Below, piece by piece: positions 16,174 through 24,601 of a DNA stretch of 64,000 nucleotides (the stretch's first letter is position 1; the number at the start of each line of letters is the position of its first letter). The DNA lies in contig NZ_KB907458.1 of NCBI RefSeq assembly GCF_000382045.1, positions 62,001-126,000 of the forward strand, in the 5' to 3' direction. Both the position numbers and the translations under genes were made by a program. This DNA comes from Variovorax atrisoli 110B (GTDB lineage Bacteria; Pseudomonadota; Gammaproteobacteria; Burkholderiales; Burkholderiaceae_C). The notes beneath the pieces were generated by a model. It was not told the DNA's origin, made no database searches, and saw only the letters and a program-made list of their open reading frames with translations.

Positions 16174-17364
16174 ATGGCCTTCGCACCACAGATCAGGATT
16201 CCCGCCACCTACATGCGCGGCGGCACCAGCAAGGGCGTGTTCTTCCGCCTGCAGGACCTGCCCGAAGCCGCGCAATTGCCCGGCAAGGCGCGCGACGCAC
16301 TGCTGCTGCGCGTCATCGGCAGCCCCGACCCCTACGGCAAGCAGATCGACGGCATGGGCGCCGCCACCTCCAGCACGAGCAAGGCGGTGATCCTCTCGAA
16401 GAGCGAGAGGCCCGGCCACGACGTGGACTACCTCTTCGGCCAGGTGTCGATCGACCAGCCCTTCGTCGACTGGAGCGGCAACTGCGGCAACCTCTCGGCG
16501 GCGGTCGGCCCGTTCGCGATTTCCAACGGCCTGGTCGATGCGGCCCGCGTGCCGCGCGACGGCGTGGCGGTGGTGCGCATCTGGCAGGCCAACATCGGCA
16601 AGACCATCGTCGCGCACGTGCCGATGACCGATGGCGCGGTGCAGGAGACCGGCGACTTCGAGCTCGACGGCGTGACCTTCGCGGCCGCCGAGGTGCAGCT
16701 CGAATTCATGGACCCCGCGGCGGAAGAGGAAGGCGCCGGCGGCGCGATGTTCCCGACCGGCAACCTCGTCGACGAGCTCGAGGTGCCCGGCGTCGGCAGG
16801 CTGCGCGCGACGATGATCAACGCCGGCATCCCGACGATCTTCGTGGAGGCCGAAGCCATCGGCTACAAGGGCACCGAGCTGCAGGACGCCATCAACGGCG
16901 ACGCCGCCGCGCTCGCACGCTTCGAGGCCATCCGTGCGCACGGCGCGGTGCGCATGGGGCTCATCGCGAACGTCGGCGAAGCGGCGGGGCGGCAGCACAC
17001 GCCCAAGGTCGCGTTCGTCGCGCGGTCCGCGGACTACACCGCCTCCAGCGGCAAGCCGGTCGCGGCAGGCGACATCGACCTGCTGGTGCGAGCCCTTTCG
17101 ATGGGCAAGCTGCATCACGCGATGATGGGCACGGCGGCGGTGGCCATCGGCACGGCGGCTGCCATTCCGGGCACGCTGGTCAACCTCGCGGCCGGCGGCG
17201 GCGAGCGCTCGGCGGTGCGCTTCGGCCATCCCTCGGGCACGCTGCGCGTGGGTGCGCAGGCGGCGCGGGTCGATGGCGAATGGCGCGTGACCAAGGCCGT
17301 CATGAGCCGCAGCGCCCGCGTGCTGATGGAAGGCTGGGTGCGCGTGCCCGGCGATACGCTGTGA
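16174..17364 (+). CDS. prpF: 2-methylaconitate cis-trans isomerase PrpF
   Basis: A 396-residue protein with the PrpF hallmark MRGGTSKGVFF near the N-terminus, a diaminopimelate-epimerase-like fold, GNCGNLSAAVG in the first half and the Ser-Lys-containing KAVILSKSERPG stretch. PrpF isomerises trans- to cis-2-methylaconitate made by AcnD. It begins 27 bases behind acnD in the order acnD-prpF seen in many proteobacteria. Confidence 0.93.
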   Translation: MAFAPQIRIPATYMRGGTSKGVFFRLQDLPEAAQLPGKARDALLLRVIGSPDPYGKQIDGMGAATSSTSKAVILSKSERPGHDVDYLFGQVSIDQPFVDWSGNCGNLSAAVGPFAISNGLVDAARVPRDGVAVVRIWQANIGKTIVAHVPMTDGAVQETGDFELDGVTFAAAEVQLEFMDPAAEEEGAGGAMFPTGNLVDELEVPGVGRLRATMINAGIPTIFVEAEAIGYKGTELQDAINGDAAALARFEAIRAHGAVRMGLIANVGEAAGRQHTPKVAFVARSADYTASSGKPVAAGDIDLLVRALSMGKLHHAMMGTAAVAIGTAAAIPGTLVNLAAGGGERSAVRFGHPSGTLRVGAQAARVDGEWRVTKAVMSRSARVLMEGWVRVPGDTL

Positions 17365-17414
17365 CCCTGCTGAATCAACAACACCACACCCCACAACACA
17401 ACAAGGAAGAACCG

Positions 17415-18278
17415 ATGTCGACTCGCAAGACCCTCCGATCCCTGGCCGAGGCGCGCCGGGGCGTGCTGGTGCCGGGTGCCTTCAACGCGCTCTCGGCGCG
17501 CGTGATCGAGGACCTGGGATTCGAGGCCATCTACGTCACCGGCGCGGGCGTCACCAACATGTGGTTCGGCATGCCCGACCAGGGCTTCATGGGGCTGCAC
17601 GAGATCGCCGACCACACGGCGCGCATCCGCGACGCGGTAGGCCTGCCGCTGATCGTGGATGCCGACACCGGCTTCGGCAATGCGCTCAACGTGCGCCACA
17701 CGGTGCGCGTGCTGGAGCGCGCGGGCGCCGACTGCATCCAGTTCGAGGACCAGGTCGCGCCCAAGCGCTGCGGCCACTTCTCGGGCAAGGACGTGATCTC
17801 CACCGAGGAGGCCGTGAGCAAGATCAAGGCGGCGGTCGATGCGCGCACCGATCCCGACCTGCTCGTGATGGCGCGCACCGACGCGGCCGCCACGCTGGGC
17901 TTCGAGGCCGCCATCGAGCGCGCGCAGCAGTTCAGCGAAGCGGGCGCCGACATCCTCTTCGTGGAGGCCGTGACCACCGCCGACGAGATCCGTGCGCTGC
18001 CGCAGCGGCTGAAGAAGCCGCAGCTCATGAACATGGTGATCGGCGGCAGGACGCCCATCTTCGGCGCGGAAGAGCTCGCGCAGCTGGGCTACGGCATCGT
18101 GCTTTACGCCAACGCGGCGCTGCAGGGCGCGGTCGCCGGCATGCAGAAGGCGCTGACGGTGCTGCGCGACACGAAGCGCGTGGACGAAGACCCGGCGCTG
18201 GTCGTGCCCTTCGCCGAGCGCCAGCGGCTGGTGGGCAAGCCGGAGCTCGACGCCCTGGAGAAGCGCTACGCGAGCTGA
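17415..18278 (+). CDS. prpB: isocitrate lyase/PEP mutase-family lyase in the prpB position
   Basis: A 287-residue TIM-barrel lyase: metal-site motif VDADTGFG (81-88), FEDQ (110-113), and the active-site loop K117-R118-C119-G120-H121 shared by methylisocitrate lyases. Context (last gene behind prpC, acnD, prpF) argues for 2-methylisocitrate lyase, which gives pyruvate and succinate. However, the segment before the barrel reads MWFGMPDQGFM where the typical PrpB has a GLPDLG-type sequence, so a dimethylmalate- or oxaloacetate-type lyase is also possible. AAGGAAG lies before the ATG. Symbol assigned on context. Confidence 0.78.
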   Translation: MSTRKTLRSLAEARRGVLVPGAFNALSARVIEDLGFEAIYVTGAGVTNMWFGMPDQGFMGLHEIADHTARIRDAVGLPLIVDADTGFGNALNVRHTVRVLERAGADCIQFEDQVAPKRCGHFSGKDVISTEEAVSKIKAAVDARTDPDLLVMARTDAAATLGFEAAIERAQQFSEAGADILFVEAVTTADEIRALPQRLKKPQLMNMVIGGRTPIFGAEELAQLGYGIVLYANAALQGAVAGMQKALTVLRDTKRVDEDPALVVPFAERQRLVGKPELDALEKRYAS

Positions 18279-18365
18279 GCCCGTTCGGCGACGGCGGCGG
18301 CCCTCAACTTTTCGCGCGCGCTGCCGATAGACGTTCTTACCCATGTGCAAGAACGGAGGAACGGG

Positions 18366-18716
18366 ATGCTGAATGCCATCGGCGCCAGCAGCGGTGCGGC
18401 AAGGAGCGGGATCGACGTCAACGTCGAGATCGCGAAGATCCAGCGGCAGATCGCCGCGACGCAGAAGCAGATCGGCGAGACGCAGGCCCAGCTGATCGAT
18501 ACGCCCGAGGGCGATGCGCGCGACGCGATCCGGATGCAGCTCGAGGCGCTCGCGGCGAAGCTCGCGATGCTGCAGCAGCAGATGAACGCGCTGCGCAACG
18601 CCGGCGTGCAGCAGAGCGCGATGGCCTCGCTGGAGGAAAGCGCTGCGGGCACGTCGCGCCCCGGCCGCACCGGCGGGTCCGGAACGATGGGCAGCGTGGT
18701 GGACGTGCAGGCCTGA
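18366..18716 (+). CDS. FlxA-like small coiled-coil protein
   Basis: A 116-residue protein with a helical central part (residues 20-80) rich in Gln, Ala, Lys and Glu with heptad spacing, typical of the FlxA-like family of unknown function, and a Gly/Ser-rich tail. A strong GGAGG precedes the ATG at 18366 by about 7 bases. It has its own gap in front and is convergent with the MarR gene, so it is probably monocistronic. Confidence 0.75.
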   Translation: MLNAIGASSGAARSGIDVNVEIAKIQRQIAATQKQIGETQAQLIDTPEGDARDAIRMQLEALAAKLAMLQQQMNALRNAGVQQSAMASLEESAAGTSRPGRTGGSGTMGSVVDVQA

Positions 18717-18729
18717 GCGGTCGGCCGCC

Positions 18730-19278
18730 TCAGCGGCTGCGCTCCGGCCAGCGGTGCCGCGTGCCGCCCGAGCGCCGGTCGGCCTTTTCCGCCACCACGC
18801 CGCGCGCGAGCAGTTCCTCGCCGCGCTGTTCCAGGTGCTGCAGGCAGCGCAGGAAGGCGTCGAGGTCGGCGGGCGACACGCCTTCGAGCAGTTCGGTGTT
18901 CAGCCCTGCGATGCGCGGAAAGAGCCCACCGAAGAGCTGCTCGCCCGATGCGCTCAGCCGCACGTGCACCTCGCGCCGGTCTTCCGCGTTCTGCCGGCGC
19001 AGCACCAGCTTCTTGTCGACCAGGCTGCGCAGTCCGCGCGAGGTGCGCACGCGGTCCAGGTGAAGGTGCGCGGCCAGCGCGGAGGAGGTCATCTCGCCCT
19101 CCTGCGCGAGGGTGGCGATCATTCCCCACTCCCGGCGCGTGATGCCGAAGCCGCCTTCGACCAGCCGCGTCGCCATGCCGTTGCCGGCCCGCACGGCGCG
19201 CACCATGCGATAGAGCACCAGGTCGTCCAGTGAGCGGGGCGCGCGCAGCGCGCCGGCATCGGGGAAAGCTTGTCGCAT
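18730..19278 (-). CDS. MarR-family transcriptional regulator
   Basis: A 182-residue winged-helix protein: REWGMIATLAQEGEMTSSALAAH forms the recognition helices and DRREVHVRLSASG the wing, as in MarR regulators of aromatic-compound or lipophilic signals. It is divergent from a Bug receptor gene, and a 6+6 inverted repeat at 19359-19373 lies between them. It probably controls the receptor gene and its own expression; the ligand is unknown. Confidence 0.9.
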   Translation of the reverse strand: MRQAFPDAGALRAPRSLDDLVLYRMVRAVRAGNGMATRLVEGGFGITRREWGMIATLAQEGEMTSSALAAHLHLDRVRTSRGLRSLVDKKLVLRRQNAEDRREVHVRLSASGEQLFGGLFPRIAGLNTELLEGVSPADLDAFLRCLQHLEQRGEELLARGVVAEKADRRSGGTRHRWPERSR

Positions 19279-19358
19279 ACGGGCTGAGGGTGACGGCGTG
19301 AGGTGACGTGGTTGCGGAAACGTCGGGAGTGTGGCTCGCCCGCCGCGGCAGGCAGTTG

Positions 19359-19373
19359 GTTGATTAGATCAAC
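19359..19373. promoter_or_regulatory. inverted repeat, probable MarR operator
   Basis: GTTGAT-TAG-ATCAAC is a perfect inverted repeat in the AT-rich 225-base gap between the divergent MarR and Bug genes. A second short palindrome ATACGTAT is at 19383-19390. Both fit the size of MarR dimer sites. Confidence 0.5.
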
Positions 19374-19503
19374 TGTTTCCCCATACGTATAAACCAGTAA
19401 CAAATTTGAACGAGCGGAAACAGTCTTGACGTGCGGATTTTCGCCGCGAAACCGCGCCTGTCCCCGTCCGCTCGCGCCCATCGTCCGCAGGAGACCCGAT
19501 CCG

Positions 19504-20490
19504 ATGCCCGCATTCCTTTCACGGCGCAAGCTCATCATGGCAGGAGGCCTCGCCCTTGCCGCTTGCGCTCCCCTGGCCCAGGCCCAGGCGCCCGCCGCGC
19601 TCGACGGCGGCCCGCTCACCCTCGTGGTCGGCTACGCGCCCGGCGGAAGCACCGACCGCATCGCGCGGCTGATCGCCGAGCGGCTCACGCCGAAGCTCGG
19701 CGTGCCGGTGAGCGTCGAGAACCGGCCGGGCGAGGGTGGCCGCCTCGCGGCCAAGGAAGTCAAGCGCGCCCCCGCGGGACAGAACGTGCTGATGCTCGGC
19801 AACCCGGCCGTGATGGTGGTCGCGCCGCTGGTCATCAAGGACGCCGGCTACGACCCCGACAAGGACTTCGTGCCCGTCTCCCAGGTCAGCAGCTACGACT
19901 TCGCGCTGGCCGTGGGCAGCAAGCTCCAGCTCGACCGCGCGATGTTCCTGGTGGGCCGCCTGTGGGCGCACCCCGAGGAAGCCATCTTCGGCGTGCCCGC
20001 CACCGGCAGCCTGCCGCACTTCTTCGGCCTGATGGTGGGCGACGCGCTGAGCGTGCAGCCGCAGATCAAGGGCTATGGCGGCTCCGCACCGCTGGCGGCC
20101 GACCTCGTCAACGGCAGCCTGCCGATCGCCATCGACACGCTCGATTCGCTCTATCCACAGCACGTGGCCGGCAAGATCCGCATCCTGGCGACATCGGGCA
20201 AGAAGCGCGCGAGTTTCGCGTCCGGCATTCCCACCTTCAGCGAGGCCGGCATGAAGATCGACGCCGACGGCTGGAACACCTTCTTCGCGCCCGCTTCGAT
20301 GCCGCCCGCCAGGGTGCAGCTGCTGGCCAACTCGATCCGTGACGTGATGAAGGACCCGGGCCTGCAGAAGGTGGCCGACTCGCTCTTCATCACGCCGGTG
20401 GTGAGCAATGCAGCGGAAACGACGCAGATGCTGAAGGCCTACCGCGCGCAGTGGGAGCCGGTGGTGCGCCGCTCCGGCTTTCATCCTTGA
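19504..20490 (+). CDS. Bug/TctC-family periplasmic solute receptor (3)
   Basis: A 328-residue receptor with a leader containing both a twin-arginine motif (SRRKL, 6-10) and a lipobox-like LAAC, cleaved near AQAQA. The core follows the family (LTLVVGYAPGGSTDRIARLI, GYDPDKDFVPVSQ) but is divergent in the middle, lacking the common VPYKG motif (IKGYGGSAPLAADLVNGSLP instead). AGGAG lies 10 bases upstream. It is a single gene divergent from a MarR regulator and is followed 11 bases later by copy B of the dispersed repeat. Confidence 0.9.
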   Translation: MPAFLSRRKLIMAGGLALAACAPLAQAQAPAALDGGPLTLVVGYAPGGSTDRIARLIAERLTPKLGVPVSVENRPGEGGRLAAKEVKRAPAGQNVLMLGNPAVMVVAPLVIKDAGYDPDKDFVPVSQVSSYDFALAVGSKLQLDRAMFLVGRLWAHPEEAIFGVPATGSLPHFFGLMVGDALSVQPQIKGYGGSAPLAADLVNGSLPIAIDTLDSLYPQHVAGKIRILATSGKKRASFASGIPTFSEAGMKIDADGWNTFFAPASMPPARVQLLANSIRDVMKDPGLQKVADSLFITPVVSNAAETTQMLKAYRAQWEPVVRRSGFHP

Positions 20491-20501
20491 GCCTGGTACT
20501 C

Positions 20502-20599
20502 CCCCCAGGCTTCGCGCACTTCGTGTCGCTTCGCCAACCCCCCTCGCCGGGGGGCGACGCCTGCGGCCCGGCGGAGCCGGTTCCGCGGCGTCCCGCGAA
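20502..20599 (+). repeat. dispersed hairpin repeat, copy B
   Basis: A close relative of 7478-7573 in the same orientation, with CCCCCAGGCTTCGCGCAC at its start, the CCCCCC-tcgc-CGGGGGG hairpin and the CCGGC-GGA-GCCGG hairpin. It fills the gap between convergent genes, 11 bases behind the Bug stop codon and 15 bases before the tarD stop codon. Confidence 0.75.
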
Positions 20600-20613
20600 A
20601 AGGCAGGGATCGC

Positions 20614-21780
20614 TCAGGCCGCGAGGGCCCTCATCTCGGCGATCAGGTCGGCCTTGCCTTCGAAGCCGATGCCGGGCAGCGGCGGCAGGGTGACGTAGCC
20701 GTTGTCGACCTTCACGCCGTCGGGGAAGCCGCCGTAGGGCTGGAACAGGTCGGGGTAGCTCTCGTTGCCGCCGAGGCCGAGGCCGGCGGCGATGGCCAGG
20801 GACATCTGGTGGCCGCCGTGGGGGATGCAGCGCGAGGGCGACCAGCCGTTCTCCTTCAGCATGTCGAGCGTGCGCAGGTATTCGACGAGGCCGTAGCTCA
20901 GCGCACAGTCGAACTGCAGCCAGTCGCGGTCGGGGCGCATGCCGCCGTGGCGGATGAGGTTGCGCGCGTCCTGCATCGAGAACAGGTTCTCGCCCGTGGC
21001 CATCGGACCGGCGTACACCTCGCCGAGCCTGGCCTGCAGCTCGTAGTCGAGCGGGTCGCCCGCTTCCTCGTACCAGAAGAGCGGGTATTGCGAGAGCGCG
21101 CGGCCGTAGTCGAGGGCGGTGGGCAGGTCGAAGCGGCCGTTGGCGTCCACCGCGAGCTGCTGGCCGGGGCCGAGGATCTTCAGCACCGACTCGATGCGCT
21201 CGCAGTCTTCGGCGAGCGTGGCGCCGCCGATCTTCATCTTCACCACCGAGTAGCCGCGCTCCAGGTAGCTGGTCATCTCGCGCTGCAGGCCTTCGAGGCC
21301 CTTGCCGGGGTAGTAGTAGCCGCCGGCCGCGTAGACGAACACGCGCGGGTTCGGCTTGCCGTTGCCATAGCGCTCGGCCAGCAGCTGATGGAGCGGCTTG
21401 CCGGCGATCTTGGCGGTGGCGTCCCAGACCGCCATGTCGATGGTGCCCACGGCCACCGAGCGCTCGCCGTGGCCGCCGGGCTTCTCGTTGATCATCATGC
21501 GGGCCCAGATCTTGTGCGGATCGAGGTTGTCGCCGGTCTCGTCGAGCAGCGAGGCCGGGTCGGCCTCCAGCAGGCGCGGCAGGAAGCGCTCGCGGATCAG
21601 CCCGCCCTGGCCGTAGCGGCCGTTGGAATTGAAGCCGTAGCCGACGACGGGCCGGCCGTCGCGGATCACGTCGGTGACCACCGCGACGAGGCTCAGCGTC
21701 ATCTTCGAGAAGTCGATGTAGGCGTTGCGGATGTCCGACTTGATGGGGCGGGTGGATTCGAGGATGTTGACGATTTTCAT
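20614..21780 (-). CDS. tarD: D-tartrate dehydratase-like enzyme (enolase superfamily, mandelate racemase subgroup)
   Basis: A 388-residue enolase-superfamily protein. The KxK motif (Lys181, Lys183), metal ligands Asp212 (DANGRF), Glu238 and Glu264, and His321 (IPHGGHQMS) each fall one residue before the positions I recall for Bradyrhizobium D-tartrate dehydratase (Lys184, Asp213, Glu239, Glu265, His322), and overall length also differs by one. That enzyme dehydrates D(-)-tartrate to oxaloacetate. It is the last gene of a four-gene leftward operon behind a DHDPS-like gene, a Bug receptor and an SDR. The function is well supported by residues; a related acid-sugar substrate is not excluded. Confidence 0.85.
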   Translation of the reverse strand: MKIVNILESTRPIKSDIRNAYIDFSKMTLSLVAVVTDVIRDGRPVVGYGFNSNGRYGQGGLIRERFLPRLLEADPASLLDETGDNLDPHKIWARMMINEKPGGHGERSVAVGTIDMAVWDATAKIAGKPLHQLLAERYGNGKPNPRVFVYAAGGYYYPGKGLEGLQREMTSYLERGYSVVKMKIGGATLAEDCERIESVLKILGPGQQLAVDANGRFDLPTALDYGRALSQYPLFWYEEAGDPLDYELQARLGEVYAGPMATGENLFSMQDARNLIRHGGMRPDRDWLQFDCALSYGLVEYLRTLDMLKENGWSPSRCIPHGGHQMSLAIAAGLGLGGNESYPDLFQPYGGFPDGVKVDNGYVTLPPLPGIGFEGKADLIAEMRALAA

Positions 21781-21819
21781 GGTCGGGTTCCGGGTGGAAG
21801 GAAAGGAAGCGAAAGAGGG

Positions 21820-22530
21820 TCAGAGATGCAGCGAGGAGCCGCCGCAGATCGGGATGTCCTGCCCCGTGATGGCCGCCGCCGGCGGCGACAGAAGAAAGCC
21901 GGTGAGCGCGGCGATCTCCTCGGGCTGGATCAGCCGGCCGATGGGCGGCAGGCGCGGCGCGCTGCCCGCGCGGGCCGGGTCCTGCAGCATCGACGTCTGC
22001 GTCGCGCCGGGCGACACCACGTTCACGGTCACGCCGCGCGCCGCGACTTCCGCGGCCCAGCTTCGCGCGAGCGCGATCAGCGCGGCCTTGGTCGCGGCGT
22101 ACTGGCCGCGCCCCGGCAGCCCCTGCGCAACACGGCTGCCGACGAACACCACGCGGCCGTGCCCGCGCGCCGCCATCGCGGGCACGAGCGCGTCGGCCAG
22201 GCGCGTGGCCGCGTCCACGTGCAGGCGCCACATCAGCTCGCCGCCCGCGTGATCGAGTTCGCCCAGCGGACCGACGCGCAGCACACCGGCCGCGTGCACC
22301 AGCGCGCTCGCATCCTGCAGCGTCGAGGCGATGCGCGCGATGGCTGCGGCGTCGCCCAGGTCCACGGCCACGTGGGTGAAGCCGGCATGGGACGACAGCG
22401 TGGGCGCGGCCAGGTCCAGCCCGCTCACGCGCCAGCCCGCGTGCAGCAGATGCGAGGCGATGGCGCGGCCGATGCCGCCGCTGCTGCCCGTCACCACCGC
22501 ATGGGGCGCCGTGGCGAGCTCATTCGACAT
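21820..22530 (-). CDS. SDR-family oxidoreductase of the sugar-acid operon
   Basis: A 236-residue SDR: TGSSGGIG near residue 14-21, VHAAGVL in place of NNAG, GSR and the YAATK catalytic pair (Tyr and Lys), and the C-terminal PICGGSSLHL end. Asp at the end of the second strand (GLDL) suggests NAD. The ATG at 22530 lies inside the end of the Bug gene (11-base overlap), so the two are translationally coupled. Probably oxidises a hydroxy-acid intermediate of the pathway. Confidence 0.9.
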   Translation of the reverse strand: MSNELATAPHAVVTGSSGGIGRAIASHLLHAGWRVSGLDLAAPTLSSHAGFTHVAVDLGDAAAIARIASTLQDASALVHAAGVLRVGPLGELDHAGGELMWRLHVDAATRLADALVPAMAARGHGRVVFVGSRVAQGLPGRGQYAATKAALIALARSWAAEVAARGVTVNVVSPGATQTSMLQDPARAGSAPRLPPIGRLIQPEEIAALTGFLLSPPAAAITGQDIPICGGSSLHL

Positions 22531-23491
22531 GGATGTTGCCCTCGGTGATGATCTTCTTCGAGCGCGCCATGTCCTCGGCCTGGAACTTCGCGAAGTCCTC
22601 GACGCTGCCCGGCGTCAGCAGCAGGCCCTGCGCGTTCAGCGTCTCGCGCATGTCGGTGCCCAGCGCCTTGTTGACCTCGGCGTTCAGCCGCTGCGTGATG
22701 GCTGCCGGCAGCTTCGCCGGGCCCCACAGCCCGTACCAGCTGTAGAACTCGTAGCCCGGGATGCTCTCGCCCACCGTGGGCACGTTCGGCAGGCTTGTCG
22801 CGCGCGTGGCCGAGGTGACGGCGATCACCTTCAGCATGCCGCTCTTGTGGTACTGCAGCGAGCCGAGGATCGGGTCGATGAAGCCGTCGATCTGCCCGCC
22901 GATCAGGTCCTGGAACGCAGGCGCCGTGCCCTTGTACGGCACGATCAGGTAGTCGAGCCCGCCGCCCGCGCGCTTGAGCAGCTCGGTCGACAGGTGCCCG
23001 GCCGAGCCGATCGAGCCGACCGCGAAGGTCATCTTGCCGGGATGCGCCTTGGCGTAGGCGATGAGCGACTTCACATCGTTCACCGGCAGGTTCTTGTTGA
23101 CCGCCACCGACAGCGGTGCCTTCGCCACCAGCGCCACCGGCGTGAAGTCCTTCACCACCTCGTAGGGCACCGACTTCATGGTCATCGGCGCGGTGGTGAA
23201 GGTCGACGCGTTGAACAGCAGCGTGTAGCCGTCGGCCGGCGCCTTCGACACCACGTCGGCGCCGATCACGCCGTTGCCGCCGGGGCGGTTCTCCACGATG
23301 AAGGTCTGGCCCGTCTGCTCGCCGAGCTTCTGCGCCAGCAGGCGGCCGATGGTGTCGAGCGTGCCACCGGGCGGGAAGGGAATCACCATGCGCACCGGCC
23401 GGGCGGGCCAGTTCTGGGCGAGGCCGGCGGTCGATACGGCGGCCAGCGCGAGCGCGGCCAGTGTGGCGCGCAGGAAGTGCTTGCGTTGCAT
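22520..23491 (-). CDS. Bug/TctC-family periplasmic solute receptor (4), sugar-acid operon
   Basis: A 323-residue receptor with a Sec signal peptide (MQRKHFLRATLAALALAA..., cleaved near AGLAQN) and the typical body: PVRMVIPFPPGGTLDTIGR, VPYEVVKDFTPVALV, VPYKGTAPAFQDLIGGQID. It lies between a DHDPS-like gene and the SDR/tarD genes on the same strand, so the likely ligand is the hydroxy- or sugar acid degraded by the operon, such as tartrate. Confidence 0.93.
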   Translation of the reverse strand: MQRKHFLRATLAALALAAVSTAGLAQNWPARPVRMVIPFPPGGTLDTIGRLLAQKLGEQTGQTFIVENRPGGNGVIGADVVSKAPADGYTLLFNASTFTTAPMTMKSVPYEVVKDFTPVALVAKAPLSVAVNKNLPVNDVKSLIAYAKAHPGKMTFAVGSIGSAGHLSTELLKRAGGGLDYLIVPYKGTAPAFQDLIGGQIDGFIDPILGSLQYHKSGMLKVIAVTSATRATSLPNVPTVGESIPGYEFYSWYGLWGPAKLPAAITQRLNAEVNKALGTDMRETLNAQGLLLTPGSVEDFAKFQAEDMARSKKIITEGNIHVE

Positions 23492-23543
23492 GTCTCTTGT
23501 CTCCTTGTGTTCTCTTGGCCGGGGCGCAGCGGCCCCTGGCGCT

Positions 23544-24482
23544 TCAGCGCCTCGACAGGCCGGCCTGCTCGACGGCGGCGCGCAGCGCGTCCATCTCGCG
23601 CGCGTTCGGCGCCTCGGTGGGCGGGCGCACGGTGGCGTTCTCCAGCACGCCGGCCAGGTACATGCCGCCCTTCATGCGCGCATGGGCCTCGCCGGTGGGC
23701 TCGCCGCCGCCGTACACCGCGTCCTTCAGCGGCGTGATGAGGGCCTGCACCGCCATGGCCTTCTTCAGGTCGCCGGCCTTCACCGCATTCCACAGGTCGA
23801 TGATGAGTTGCGGGATGAAGGTCGCGAAGCCGACCAGCGCGCCGTCCACGCCCTGCACCATCGAGGCGAGCAGGTATTCGTCGTGGCAGGTGAGGATGGC
23901 CTTGGAGGCATCGGCCTCGCGGATCGCCTGGATGTCGCGGGCGTACTTGTTCATGTCGCGCTGGCCCACCTTGAAGGCCTGCAGGTAGCGCAGCCGCGCC
24001 AGGTCGGCCAGCAGCTGCGAGGAGTACGAGGCGCGCGTCCAGGCCGGGTACACGTGGCAGACCAGGTCCAACTCGGGCGCGGCGCGGTGGATGGCCTCGA
24101 AGTACTGCAGCGCGTGGCCGGGCGTGAAGCCGAAGCGCAGCCAGTGGTGCGGCGGCATCACGTCCAGCGCCACCGCGCCGGCGGCCTGCGCGGCGCGGGC
24201 ATGCTCGGCGGCCTCGGCAAGGCCCTCGCAGACGATCGACGAGATCACCGGCGTGCGCCCGCGCAGCTCGTCGGCGACGATGCGCGTCACCTCGGCGCGC
24301 TCCGACGGCGTGAGCGAGAAGACCTCGCCGGTGTGGCCGTTGGTCATGACCGCCACCACGCCGTCATGGCCGGCGAGCCACGAGGCCAGCTTGCGCAGCG
24401 CGGGTTCGTCGATGCGGTGGTCGCTGGTGAAGGGGCAGGAAATGGCGGGAATGATCCCGCGATAATTCGCGATGGAAGGCAT
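23544..24482 (-). CDS. dihydrodipicolinate synthase-family aldolase/dehydratase
   Basis: A 312-residue class I TIM-barrel aldolase. Schiff-base Lys171 (QAFKVGQ) and Tyr145 (HVYPAW) are present; the GTTGE-type carboxylate-binding loop is NGHTGE (48-53). Catabolic members of the family split or dehydrate 2-keto-3-deoxy sugar acids. First gene of the operon that also holds a Bug receptor, an SDR and tarD, and divergent from a LysR gene. A biosynthetic DapA role is unlikely given context and loop changes. Confidence 0.88.
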   Translation of the reverse strand: MPSIANYRGIIPAISCPFTSDHRIDEPALRKLASWLAGHDGVVAVMTNGHTGEVFSLTPSERAEVTRIVADELRGRTPVISSIVCEGLAEAAEHARAAQAAGAVALDVMPPHHWLRFGFTPGHALQYFEAIHRAAPELDLVCHVYPAWTRASYSSQLLADLARLRYLQAFKVGQRDMNKYARDIQAIREADASKAILTCHDEYLLASMVQGVDGALVGFATFIPQLIIDLWNAVKAGDLKKAMAVQALITPLKDAVYGGGEPTGEAHARMKGGMYLAGVLENATVRPPTEAPNAREMDALRAAVEQAGLSRR

Positions 24483-24577
24483 GCTGTGTCTCCGTGTGGT
24501 TCAAGGTGCAGGAATGGGTGCATCTTTTGCCGGCGGGGTGCGGACCGTCCAATACTCGAATCGCATACAACTATTCA

Positions 24578-24593
24578 ACCGACCGACCGACCG
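24578..24593 (+). repeat. ACCG tetranucleotide repeat, four units
   Basis: Four perfect ACCG units lie 8 bases before the LysR start codon, in the place of the ribosome binding site, within the divergent gap 24483-24601. Four units are few for slippage, but a change in number would alter spacing in the leader. Confidence 0.6.
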
Positions 24594-24601
24594 AGCAGCG
24601 C

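Noticed and set aside
13246..17394. A 1382-codon open frame on the minus strand across the acnD/prpF region
   Set aside because: It is the antisense shadow of two well-recognised genes in GC-rich DNA; its Arg/His/Ala-rich translation has no domain signature.
13674..18278. A 1534-codon plus-strand open frame leading into the prpB-like gene
   Set aside because: Only the last 287 codons match a protein family; the upstream part is an out-of-frame reading of acnD and prpF.
24578..24593. Phase-variable repeat controlling the LysR gene
   Set aside because: Only four ACCG units, too few to expect frequent slippage, and located outside the coding region.
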